Notes under the pieces: model-generated | The model's input: only the letters and a program-made list of their open reading frames with translations | Database searches by the model: none | What the model was told of the DNA's origin: nothing | Part shown: one piece after another, positions 1 to 5,566 of the stretch | How the letters are laid out: every line of letters begins with the position of its first letter | Position numbering within the stretch: position 1 is the stretch's first letter | Assembly: GCA_012719015.1 (NCBI GenBank) | Contig: JAAYBE010000409.1 | Location: forward strand, 1-9,194 | DNA length: 9,194 nucleotides | Reading direction: 5' to 3' | Origin: Actinomycetota bacterium | GTDB taxonomy: Bacteria; Actinomycetota; Thermoleophilia; UBA2241 | Made by a program: the position numbers and the translations under genes

Positions 1-12
1 GTGCTCTTCGGT

Positions 13-88
13 GGCGAGGTAGCTCAGTCGGTAGAGCACATGACTGAAAATCATGGTGTCGCCAGTTCAATTCTGGCCCTCGCCACCA
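13..88 (+). tRNA. tRNA-Phe (anticodon GAA)
   Basis: A complete 76-nt cloverleaf can be drawn. The acceptor stem is GGCGAGG (13-19) with CCTCGCC (78-84), the D stem is GCTC/GAGC, and the anticodon stem is CATGA/TCATG around loop CTGAAAA (44-50). The anticodon GAA at 46-48 reads Phe codons. The variable loop is GTGTC, and the T stem is GCCAG/CTGGC with loop TTCAATT. The discriminator A85 is followed by an encoded CCA (86-88). All stems pair perfectly, and no intron or truncation is seen. Its promoter lies off the left edge. Confidence 0.97.
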
Positions 89-285
89 GCTCTCCTCTGC
101 CGCACGTCCTCCTCGCTCGGACTCTCCTTCCCGACGCGGGCGGGTCCGCCGGTCCGTCCCGCCGCCCAGACCCTGCTCGAGGAGCCGCGGGGCGCCGCGC
201 GGGTCGTGAGCGGACCAGGGGGGTTGAGAAGCGTGCAGGCGCGGCCGATACGGAGAGGAACACGGTCGGGAGGACGGGGCACACG

Positions 286-579
286 GTGAAGATGCGGCGG
301 CTCATCAGATTGAAGTACGGCCTCGATGAGGTCGGCTTCCTCGGCGCCAGGGTCGAGGAGGACGACCGCGAGCCCTTCTGGACGCTCCGGGTCGAGTCGC
401 CGTCGCTCGTCGACCCGTTCCGGGACCACCTCAACGAGGGCTCGTCGCTGACCCTGCAGATGGTGACCGGGGACGGCGCCCGCCTGCGGGGGGAGGCCTA
501 CGTGTCCCGCATCAGCGACGGCGTGGATGCCGCGACGGTGCTCGTGTTCGCCGGCGCCGGTCCGCTGCGGCAGGTCTGA
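286..579 (+). CDS. Small hypothetical protein, 97 aa
   Basis: I do not recognise this family. The predicted product is a small soluble protein with no signal peptide or membrane segment. It starts basic (KMRRLIRLKYG), has an acidic patch (EEDDREPF, about 24-31), and continues as alternating short hydrophobic and polar stretches that look beta-rich, ending in VLVFAGAGPL. The fold may be a small beta barrel, but that is a guess. I chose the GTG at 286 because purine-rich GGGAGGACGGGG (268-279) lies just upstream; the ATG at 292 is the alternative and removes two residues. The open frame continues upstream through the tRNA, but that part is Arg/Pro/Gly-rich shadow sequence. The gene sits 3' of tRNA-Phe and converges on the STAS gene with 27 bases between them, so it is not part of that operon. 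The coding call rests on the protein-like composition after 286 and the plausible start. Confidence 0.6.
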   Translation: MKMRRLIRLKYGLDEVGFLGARVEEDDREPFWTLRVESPSLVDPFRDHLNEGSSLTLQMVTGDGARLRGEAYVSRISDGVDAATVLVFAGAGPLRQV

Positions 580-598
580 GGCGGGACCGTCCGCCCTC
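578..598. terminator. Possible weak bidirectional hairpin between convergent genes
   Basis: GGCGG (580-584) pairs with CCGCC (591-595) around a 6-nt loop. The stem extends by two pairs (578-579 with 597-598) across a one-base bulge. It lies exactly between the stop of the small + strand gene and the stop of the STAS gene, where a shared terminator would be expected. There is no T-run on either side, so this is weak evidence. Confidence 0.3.
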
Positions 599-606
599 GG
601 TGCGTC

Positions 607-918
607 TCAGTCCGGGAACACCTCGTCGCCCACCAGTTCGCGCACCCGCAGCATGTCGAACACGCCGCGCACGGCGGGGGAGAGGTTGCGCGCCACCACG
701 GGCGTACCCTGGCTCTTGAGGTCGAGGGCGAGCCGCACGAAGATCCCCGTACCGGACGAATCGATGAACTCCACGCCGCCGAAGTCCAGGGTGACCGTCT
801 CGGCGCCGAGCGCCGCTGCGTTCACCGCCTCGCGCAAGGTGTCGGCGCAGTCGAGGTCCATCTCCCCGGCGAGGTAGACGGTGGGCGCCGGGCCCTGGGC
901 GATCGAGGTGCGCAACAT
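607..918 (-). CDS. STAS-domain anti-sigma-factor antagonist (SpoIIAA/RsbV type)
   Basis: The product is a 103-aa single STAS domain, the usual length for SpoIIAA/RsbV proteins. In partner switching the unphosphorylated protein binds the ATP-binding switch kinase and frees that kinase's target; the kinase inactivates it by phosphorylation and a PP2C phosphatase reactivates it. The diagnostic motif is FIDSSGTG (residues 51-58), and by alignment with SpoIIAA the acceptor would be Ser55. The N-terminal strand TVYLAGEMDLDCADTL has the expected G-E-x-D pattern before helix 1. The start ATG at 918 is preceded by GGGAG (925-929) at good spacing. It is the last gene of the minus-strand unit, 12 bases after the kinase stop, and its upstream neighbours supply both the kinase and the phosphatase. 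Family membership is very secure; the final target of the pathway is not visible here. Confidence 0.93.
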   Translation of the reverse strand: MLRTSIAQGPAPTVYLAGEMDLDCADTLREAVNAAALGAETVTLDFGGVEFIDSSGTGIFVRLALDLKSQGTPVVARNLSPAVRGVFDMLRVRELVGDEVFPD

Positions 919-930
919 GTGGTCTCCCGG

Positions 931-1707
931 TCAGCTGGTCAGGCGGTCCAATACTAGCGTAGTGCCGCCCGAACCGGTATGCAGCGCGACGGAGTCCAGG
1001 TGGTCCAGGATGATCTTGTACCCGTATCCCATCGACGCCTGGCCACCTTCGGCCGGCGGCTCGATCCAGTTGAGGAAGTTGAGGCCCGGCCCCCTGTCGG
1101 CGACCACGAAACGCAGTCGGTCGCCCAGGCGCCGCACGGTCATCGCACCGTGCCCCCCGCCGTGCAGGAGCATGTTGGTGATCGCCTCGGAGATGCAGAG
1201 GACGGTACGGTGGCGGGTGACGTCGTCGGCGCCTGTCTCGCGCAGGATGTCGTCGACCGCCTCGCGCGCCGCTTGGAGATCGGCGGTGCAGCGGATGTCG
1301 CGCTCGAGCAGCGTGAGCCCGTCGGCGGCCGCGCGCTCGACCTCGCCGGCGTCGAGGACGCGCAGCTTGCCGCAGGCCACGGCCGCAGCGAGGTCGTTGA
1401 GGATCTCCACGAGGCTGCGACGATGGTCGCCGTGGTGACGCTGCCAGCCGTCGGTGTGGATGCTGAGGATGTCGCAGTGGTCGCCCTGCGGCACGAAGCA
1501 GAGCTCGTCGGCGACGAAGTCGTCGGCCTGGGAGACCGCGTAGCACATGAACGTGTCGCGCTCGAGCGCCTCGTCGGCGTGCGCCACGAGGTCCTCCTGG
1601 GGGACCTCCGGGTCAAGCGTCCCGAGGACGGCCTCGACCGTCTCTGCGCCGGCACGGTAGCGGTAGACCCGCAGCGACGCCGGCGCCGAGGTCTTGTCAT
1701 CGGCCAT
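931..1707 (-). CDS. GHKL ATP-binding anti-sigma / switch kinase (RsbW/SpoIIAB-like) with extra N-terminal region
   Basis: The 258-aa product is a predicted serine kinase of the partner switch. The C-terminal half (about 135-258) is a HATPase domain. Its N-box is SEAITNMLLHG (E174 and N178 coordinate Mg-ATP in the family), its G1 box is VVADRGPGL (D204), and its G2-like box is GYGYKII (227-233). The last strand, SGGTTLVLDRL, has the usual end of the fold. RsbW-type kinases are normally about 140-160 aa. Here some 130 N-terminal residues precede the kinase domain; they include Cys and His residues (CYAVS, ELCFV, GDHCDI) and resemble nothing I recognise. I chose ATG 1707 (preceded by GGGTGACG); an in-frame GTG at 1743, with GAGG upstream and only 6 bases after the phosphatase stop, would add 12 residues. 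By family, it would phosphorylate the STAS protein encoded 12 bases downstream. The substrate and the sequestered partner are inferred. Confidence 0.88.
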   Translation of the reverse strand: MADDKTSAPASLRVYRYRAGAETVEAVLGTLDPEVPQEDLVAHADEALERDTFMCYAVSQADDFVADELCFVPQGDHCDILSIHTDGWQRHHGDHRRSLVEILNDLAAAVACGKLRVLDAGEVERAAADGLTLLERDIRCTADLQAAREAVDDILRETGADDVTRHRTVLCISEAITNMLLHGGGHGAMTVRRLGDRLRFVVADRGPGLNFLNWIEPPAEGGQASMGYGYKIILDHLDSVALHTGSGGTTLVLDRLTS

Positions 1708-1749
1708 CGTCACCCGCTCTCGTCGTGTCGTGATCGCCGCCACGCCGCC

Positions 1750-3282
1750 TCACAGGATCCGGACGAGCAGGAGCGTGGCGTCGTCGGTGGGGCGCCCGCT
1801 GCCGCGGAACGCGGCGATGTCTCCCCACACGCCCGCTAGTGTCTCACGAACAGGGCGCCCATGACAGCGCGCCAGGGACTGCTTGAGGCGCGACAGGCCG
1901 TACAGATCGCCGTCCGGGTCGCGCGCCTCGGTGAGGCCGTCCGTGTACAGCGCCACGGTGGCGCCCTCGGGGAGGGCGACGGCGTCCTCGGGGAACCGCA
2001 GGCCGGTCCGCACGCCGAGCGCCGCCCCCCGCGAGGGCAGCTCGCGGACGCCGTCGTCGCCGACGATGAGGACGGGGTTGTGCCCGCCGCCGGCGACGAC
2101 GAGGCTGCGGTCAGACGGGTCGTACACCGCCAGCGCGAGCGTGAGGAAGTAGGGCAGGCGCTGGCCCTCCAGGTCGCGCGCCAATCCGTCGTTCACCTCG
2201 GCCAGGACGTCCTCGGCGCGTCGGCCGGGGGCGATGGCGCTGTGGAGCAGCGAGCGGGCCATCGCCATGATGAGCGCCGCGGCGAGACCCTTGCCCATCA
2301 CGTCGCCGCAGACGACACCCAGGCGTCCGTCGCCGAAGGGGATGTAGTCGTAGTAGTCGCCGCCCATCTCACCGAGGAACTCGATCCTCTGGGCCAGCTC
2401 GGCGCCCGCCACGGCGGGTGCTGCGGCGGGGAGCAGGTCGGTCTGGATGCGACGGGCGCGCTCGATCTCGGCGGCCACCTTGAGCTGGGCGGTCCGCAGC
2501 TGGTCGTGCAGCGCCAGGGACTCGGACAACTCCCTGTGGAAGCTGTCGCGCTCGGCGTCGAAGGTCACCTTCTCCTTCGCCCGCTTCACGTAGATGTCGT
2601 AGGAGTAGTAGATCAGGTAGAGCGGCGGGATGCCGAGCAACATGCCGGGCACCCCCAGCCACAGGTAGAGGGCGGCCAGAAGAAGGGCCAGGGTCGACCC
2701 AGCCAGGTAACCGGGCAGCGCCCACTGGTAGTTCTGCCGCCAGACCCGGAGCACGCCGTCCTGTGTCGAGAGGGCGATCACGCCGGCCAGGAGCGCGGTG
2801 TGCGCGGCGAAGTCGACGACCGTGGCTCCGAAGGTGGGGAGGACCTTGGTCATGATCACGTCGTCCGGGGTCGTGAGCGCCAGGTAGACGACTCCGGCCA
2901 GATACGTGGAGAGCACGTAGTTGCCGACGTTGAAGGCGATCTTCACCGGGTCGCGCGTGACCCACGCCGCGGTCAGGCCGCTGACGGCGGCGACGACCAT
3001 CGCCGGCCAGAGTCCGAGGACGATGAGTCCGGCCAGCACGGGGACGAAGGAGAGCGTCACGTCGCCGACCCAGGGCAGCTTGATCTCACGCAGGTCGGTC
3101 AGCGTGGCCAGGATGACGAAGGCCACGATGTCGACGGTGAAGGGCGCCGGGTCGGTCACGCCGGCGGCGACCGACGCTGCCGCGGCTCCCGCGCAGACGA
3201 GCGCCACGTAGAGCGGGACGGCCGTGCCCGGTCGCACGGCCGTCCCGCCCCCGTCGCTGGCCGCAAGCGTCTCTTCGGTCAC
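1750..3282 (-). CDS. Membrane PP2C-type (SpoIIE/RsbU) serine phosphatase
   Basis: The 510-aa product is predicted to dephosphorylate the STAS antagonist and so switch the pathway on. Residues about 22-230 form a multi-pass membrane region of six or seven hydrophobic segments. It resembles the integral sensor domains found in front of HD-GYP and GGDEF domains (the stretch LREIKLPWVGDVTLSF, 64-79, is typical). A helical, probably coiled-coil linker follows (about 232-283). The phosphatase domain (about 290-510) has all metal-site motifs: GGDYYDY (D309, D312), GDVMGKG (D327), GGGHNP, TDGLTEA (D448) and TDDATLL (D500/D501). The frame stays open for 93 further codons upstream, but only through a different reading of the protease's tandem repeats. 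I therefore chose the GTG at 3282, whose GTGA overlaps the protease TGA by 4 bases, with AAGGG just upstream. This overlap implies translational coupling to the protease. A GTG at 3237 is a less likely alternative start. The signal sensed by the membrane part is unknown. Confidence 0.92.
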   Translation of the reverse strand: MTEETLAASDGGGTAVRPGTAVPLYVALVCAGAAAASVAAGVTDPAPFTVDIVAFVILATLTDLREIKLPWVGDVTLSFVPVLAGLIVLGLWPAMVVAAVSGLTAAWVTRDPVKIAFNVGNYVLSTYLAGVVYLALTTPDDVIMTKVLPTFGATVVDFAAHTALLAGVIALSTQDGVLRVWRQNYQWALPGYLAGSTLALLLAALYLWLGVPGMLLGIPPLYLIYYSYDIYVKRAKEKVTFDAERDSFHRELSESLALHDQLRTAQLKVAAEIERARRIQTDLLPAAAPAVAGAELAQRIEFLGEMGGDYYDYIPFGDGRLGVVCGDVMGKGLAAALIMAMARSLLHSAIAPGRRAEDVLAEVNDGLARDLEGQRLPYFLTLALAVYDPSDRSLVVAGGGHNPVLIVGDDGVRELPSRGAALGVRTGLRFPEDAVALPEGATVALYTDGLTEARDPDGDLYGLSRLKQSLARCHGRPVRETLAGVWGDIAAFRGSGRPTDDATLLLVRIL

Positions 3283-5027
3283 TGCCCTTCGAGCAGGATC
3301 GTCCAGCGGAACTTGGCCCATTCGTACTCGGTCCAGCGGAACTTGGCCCATTCGTACTCGGTCCAGCGGAACTTCGTCCAGCGGAACTTCGTCCAGCGGA
3401 ACTTGCTCCAGGCGACGCTGGTCCAGCGGAACTTCGTCCAGCGGAACTTCGTCCAACGGAACTTGTTCGCCAGGACGCTGCCCCAGCGGGACTTCGCACC
3501 GTAAGACCTGGTCCAGCGGAACTTGTTCCAGTGGGGTTTGTTCCAGCGGTATCTCGTCCATCCGTACTTCGCCCAGGTGGCCTGCTCCCAGGCAGCGTAA
3601 TCTTCGTCACTGAGGATCGTGGTCCCGTCGCCGACGTCCTCCGAAAGTGCGGATCCGGGCGACCGGAGCGTGCTGGCGAGTGCCGCGGCGGCGTCAAGGC
3701 GGCCGGCGCCCTGCTTGAAACGCGAGACTCCATCGAGCGGATCGGCGGTGGTCATCATCCGCACCTTGACGTCGTCCGGACTCAGGGTGTCGTCCTCACC
3801 GATCATCAGGGCCGCGACCCCGGCACAGACCGGCGCCGACGTGCTGGTGCCGGAGAGCATCAGGTAGTCGGGGTCCTTGTCCGGGTCGTCGGGTGCGTAG
3901 TCGTCCACGGAGATGAGGTTCTGCGGGAACCCGACGTCGATGTACGAGCCCCGGACGCGCATCGAGACGAGGCGGTTGCCGGGCGCCACGAGGTCGGGCT
4001 TGGCGTACTCGTCCCAGAGGGTGGGGCCGACCGAGCTGTAGTACGTGACGACGTCGTCGCTCGTGGTCCTGGTCTGTCGCGTGTCGGTGGCGCCGACGGT
4101 GATCACGTAGGGGCTGGTGCCGGGCGACAGGATCCCGCCGGCGCCGAACTCGCCCTCGTTCCCGGCCGCGCACACGACGGTGATGCCGTTGAGCCAGGCG
4201 TACTCGACCACCCGGGTCATCGGGTCGAAGTCCGCGGGGGCCACGGGGTTGCTGCCGATCGAGAGGTTGAGCACGCGGATGTTGTAGCGGTCCTTGTGGG
4301 CGATCGCCCACAGCACGCCGGCCATGACGGCCGAGGCGCGGCCCTGGCCGGTCTCGTCGAGGACCTTGATGCCGACGACGTCGGCGGCCGGAGCGACGCC
4401 GCGGAACTGCACCTCGGCGTACCCGCCGGCGTCGAGCGGCAGGGATGCCGTCCCATCGCCGGCGATAAGTCCGGTGACGAAGGTGCCGTGGCCGGCGTCG
4501 TCATAGGGCGTCGTCCGTCGGTTGACGAAGTCCTTCCAGCCGACGATACGGCCGGCGCCGAGATCGGACGTCGTGGTCACGCCGCTGTCGAGCACGGCCA
4601 CGCCGACGCCGGCGCCTGTGGGGCCTCCGGCGGCGGGTGCCGCGACGCGGTCCAGACCGATCGCCAGGTTGGTGATGTCGAGCGAGCTGACGTAGTCGAA
4701 CCCGAAGACTGGGTTGTCGGCCACGATGAGGTCGACGCAGCCGTACCGGGCCAGCGCGCGGATCTCGCTGCCGGTGAGGTACGCGGCGACGGCGTCGAAG
4801 CCGTCGAGGACGGTGGTCTCGACGCCGTCGGGGGTGACCCTGTCCACCACGCCTTCCTCACCGGTCTGGGTGTACACGATGACCGGCACCGGCGACTCAC
4901 CCGCGGCCTCGAGGACCGTGGTGACGCTGGCGTCCACCTTGTCGCCGTCGTCGGCGGCGAACGCCGTCCCCGGCGCGACCAGGAGGCACAGCAACGCGAC
5001 CCCGAGGATCAGGTACTTGGCTCGCAT
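3279..5027 (-). CDS. Secreted S8 subtilisin-like serine protease with C-terminal Trp-pentad repeats
   Basis: The 582-aa product is a predicted exported endopeptidase. Residues 1-24 are a signal peptide (basic MRAK, hydrophobic core, cleavage after TAFA). An inhibitor-like propeptide region (about 30-110, VPVIVYTQTGEEG onwards) precedes the catalytic domain. The triad is visible as VAVLDSG (D147), AGHGTFV (H180) and SGTSTSAP (S395), with the oxyanion Asn in AAGNEG (N290). After an acidic linker (about 455-478) comes a tail in which Trp occurs at positions 480, 485, 490 and so on to 575. Of 20 pentad positions 18 are Trp, with Gly at 510 and Ala at 520 as the exceptions. The typical unit is KFRWT, with EYEWA variants. 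I chose ATG 5027 because GGAGG (5036-5040) lies 8 nt upstream; ATG 5033 is only 2 nt from it. This is the first gene after the c-di-GMP aptamer, and its stop overlaps the phosphatase start. The tail's function is unknown; cell-wall or surface attachment is one guess. Confidence 0.93.
   Translation of the reverse strand: MRAKYLILGVALLCLLVAPGTAFAADDGDKVDASVTTVLEAAGESPVPVIVYTQTGEEGVVDRVTPDGVETTVLDGFDAVAAYLTGSEIRALARYGCVDLIVADNPVFGFDYVSSLDITNLAIGLDRVAAPAAGGPTGAGVGVAVLDSGVTTTSDLGAGRIVGWKDFVNRRTTPYDDAGHGTFVTGLIAGDGTASLPLDAGGYAEVQFRGVAPAADVVGIKVLDETGQGRASAVMAGVLWAIAHKDRYNIRVLNLSIGSNPVAPADFDPMTRVVEYAWLNGITVVCAAGNEGEFGAGGILSPGTSPYVITVGATDTRQTRTTSDDVVTYYSSVGPTLWDEYAKPDLVAPGNRLVSMRVRGSYIDVGFPQNLISVDDYAPDDPDKDPDYLMLSGTSTSAPVCAGVAALMIGEDDTLSPDDVKVRMMTTADPLDGVSRFKQGAGRLDAAAALASTLRSPGSALSEDVGDGTTILSDEDYAAWEQATWAKYGWTRYRWNKPHWNKFRWTRSYGAKSRWGSVLANKFRWTKFRWTKFRWTSVAWSKFRWTKFRWTKFRWTEYEWAKFRWTEYEWAKFRWTILLEGQ
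3301..3600. repeat. Tandem array of twenty 15-bp units inside the protease gene
   Basis: Twenty contiguous 15-base units keep strict register from 3301 to 3600. The + strand consensus is GTCCAGCGGAACTTC, and the minus strand encodes the Trp pentads of the protease. The end near the stop codon is the most homogeneous. A 30-bp block is repeated perfectly (3301-3330 and 3331-3360), and a 60-bp block at 3361-3420 recurs with few changes at 3421-3480. Units toward 3600 are more diverged, keeping mainly the CCA that encodes Trp. The unit length is a multiple of three and stop-free in several frames, so other frames also stay open here and show false pentapeptide repeats. The pattern suggests growth by recent local duplication at the 3' end of the gene. 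Confidence 0.95.
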
Positions 5028-5035
5028 CTTCATCG

Positions 5036-5049
5036 CCTCCACGTCGAGG
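5036..5049 (-). promoter_or_regulatory. Ribosome binding site of the protease gene, within a small hairpin
   Basis: On the minus strand GGAGG (5040-5036) sits 8 nt before ATG 5027 and decides that start over the ATG at 5033. Its last four bases, GAGG, can pair with CCTC just upstream (5049-5046) around a 6-nt loop, so the site could be partly hidden. A four-pair stem is weak on its own. It matters only because a riboswitch lies about 120 bases upstream and an expression platform should be somewhere in this leader. Confidence 0.55.
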
Positions 5050-5084
5050 GTCGTTCGGCGGCCTGTCGGCGTGTCGCGGGTCGA

Positions 5085-5110
5085 GGGGCCGTTGCACGCA
5101 GCGCGGCCCC
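5085..5110 (-). other. GC hairpin in the protease leader, possible expression platform
   Basis: A perfect 7-bp stem, GGGGCCG with CGGCCCC, encloses a 12-nt loop and lies between the c-di-GMP aptamer and the protease start. It is not followed by a T-run on the minus strand, so it is not a standard intrinsic terminator. It could be part of the riboswitch expression platform or simply leader structure. Confidence 0.4.
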
Positions 5111-5166
5111 GGGAAGAGCGTCGTGAGAGACACCCGCCGCCGGGTCCCTGCGGCACGCGGCCGTGT

Positions 5167-5257
5167 GGGACGGGTTCGGCAACCGAGCCGTCTTGATCAC
5201 TGCAAGACCTCCGGCTTTGCGTCCCTGCCTCGCGACAGGTTTGCCTTTGTCGTTCCG
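5167..5257 (-). promoter_or_regulatory. Cyclic-di-GMP-I (GEMM-I) riboswitch aptamer
   Basis: Read on the minus strand, this segment matches the type I c-di-GMP aptamer. It contains GGCAAACC (5245-5238), and then a six-pair stem, CCTGTC/GGCAGG, closed by a GCGA GNRA tetraloop (5239-5224). The hallmark GGGACGCAAAGCC (5225-5213) follows. The second arm has AGCC/GGCT enclosing GTCTTG-CAGTGAT-CAAGAC. The 3' hallmark CGGTTGCCGA (5185-5176) closes the core. Flanking GGAACG (5256-5251) can pair with CGTCC (5172-5168) across a bulge as the basal stem. The order, the GNRA loop and both conserved strings agree with the V. cholerae Vc2 aptamer as I remember it. It precedes the protease start by about 140 nt and should control the whole four-gene unit. 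Whether c-di-GMP turns expression on or off cannot be told: I see no terminator with a T-run. Confidence 0.9.
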
Positions 5258-5408
5258 AGTCTGTATCGGCGGTCGACACGGAGAAGTTGAGCGTTGAGGG
5301 CCGTGCCGGCGGAGAAGTGTCTCCACCACGGCGACAGACCCGGTGACGTGAGGAGAACGGCGGCCGACGTCCTTTTCCGGCTGAAACAGTCCGGTTGCCC
5401 TGGAGGGG

Positions 5409-5417
5409 TGATAGACT
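5409..5417 (+). promoter_or_regulatory. Probable extended -10 promoter of the radical SAM gene
   Basis: TGATAGACT fits the extended -10 pattern TGnTAnnnT in a very GC-rich stretch. No good -35 element is found at normal distance, which extended -10 promoters tolerate. Transcription would begin near 5424, leaving a leader of about 140 nt before the ATG at 5567. Confidence 0.4.
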
Positions 5418-5434
5418 GGGGCCAAGACGTCCGA

Positions 5435-5544
5435 GGAGCGCCGGGGGGAGTCGGCGCGTCCGGCCGCCGCTGCGACGTTGTCCAGGGCGGCCCGGTATGT
5501 GCCCCGGCGCGACGACCCGCCCGTGCGCGTCCCACACGCACGGG
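5435..5544 (+). other. Structured 5' leader of the radical SAM gene
   Basis: Two strong stems lie in the presumed leader. The first is GGAGCGCCG with CGGCGC-G-TCC (5435-5443 and 5452-5461, one bulged G). The second is a perfect 8-bp stem, CCCGTGCG with CGCACGGG (5520-5527 and 5537-5544), around a 9-nt loop. The second ends only 6 nt before the Shine-Dalgarno sequence. I do not recognise a known riboswitch or leader class. GC-rich DNA forms stems easily, so function is uncertain. Confidence 0.4.
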
Positions 5545-5552
5545 ACGACGAG

Positions 5553-5560
5553 AAAGGAGG
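5553..5560 (+). promoter_or_regulatory. Strong Shine-Dalgarno of the radical SAM gene
   Basis: AAAGGAGG lies 6 nt before ATG 5567. It is the best ribosome binding site in the window and settles the start against the longer open frame reaching back to 5294. Confidence 0.85.
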
Positions 5561-5566
5561 ACTTGG

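Larger units (their letters stand above)
5028..5566. other. Divergent intergenic region between protease operon and radical SAM gene
   Basis: This 539-base region contains no convincing gene. Its left part (5028-5257) is the leader of the minus-strand operon, with the riboswitch aptamer and two hairpins listed separately. The minus-strand promoter should lie just above 5257, but I see no clear -35/-10 pair. The middle (5260-5405) holds a small hairpin, GGAGA-AGTG-TCTCC (5311-5324), and otherwise nothing I can name. The right part (about 5409-5566) carries a probable + strand promoter and a leader with hairpins. Confidence 0.7.

Noticed and set aside
13..285. tRNA-Phe as an integration site with an adjacent mobile element
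   Set aside because: No integrase, no direct repeat of the tRNA 3' end and no change in composition are seen downstream within the window.
51..434. Minus-strand open frame of 127 codons overlapping the tRNA and the small gene
   Set aside because: It overlaps the tRNA, has Arg/Ser/Pro-rich shadow composition and lacks a supported start.
1861..3504. Long + strand open frame of 547 codons opposite the phosphatase and protease tail
   Set aside because: It is antisense to two genes with complete catalytic motifs. Its product is a low-complexity His/Gly/Asp/Arg-rich shadow, and its repeats come from the 15-bp array.
3283..3561. N-terminal extension of the phosphatase through VPLDE-type pentads
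   Set aside because: The same DNA encodes the protease tail in the frame with the conserved Trp pattern. The GTGA overlap gives a natural start at 3282 with a membrane segment soon after.
3301..3600. Periodic repeats that might suggest a CRISPR array
   Set aside because: The units are contiguous 15-bp repeats with no unique spacers, in frame inside the protease gene and encoding regular Trp pentads.
5260..5290. GATACA/TACAGA as a -10 element for the minus-strand operon
   Set aside because: It sits at the right place just above the aptamer, but there is no matching -35 or extended -10, and neither hexamer fits TAnnnT, so it is not called.
5294..5566. N-terminal extension of the radical SAM protein in the upstream open frame
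   Set aside because: The stretch is Arg/Gly/Pro-rich, contains the probable promoter, and lies before a near-perfect Shine-Dalgarno that fixes ATG 5567.
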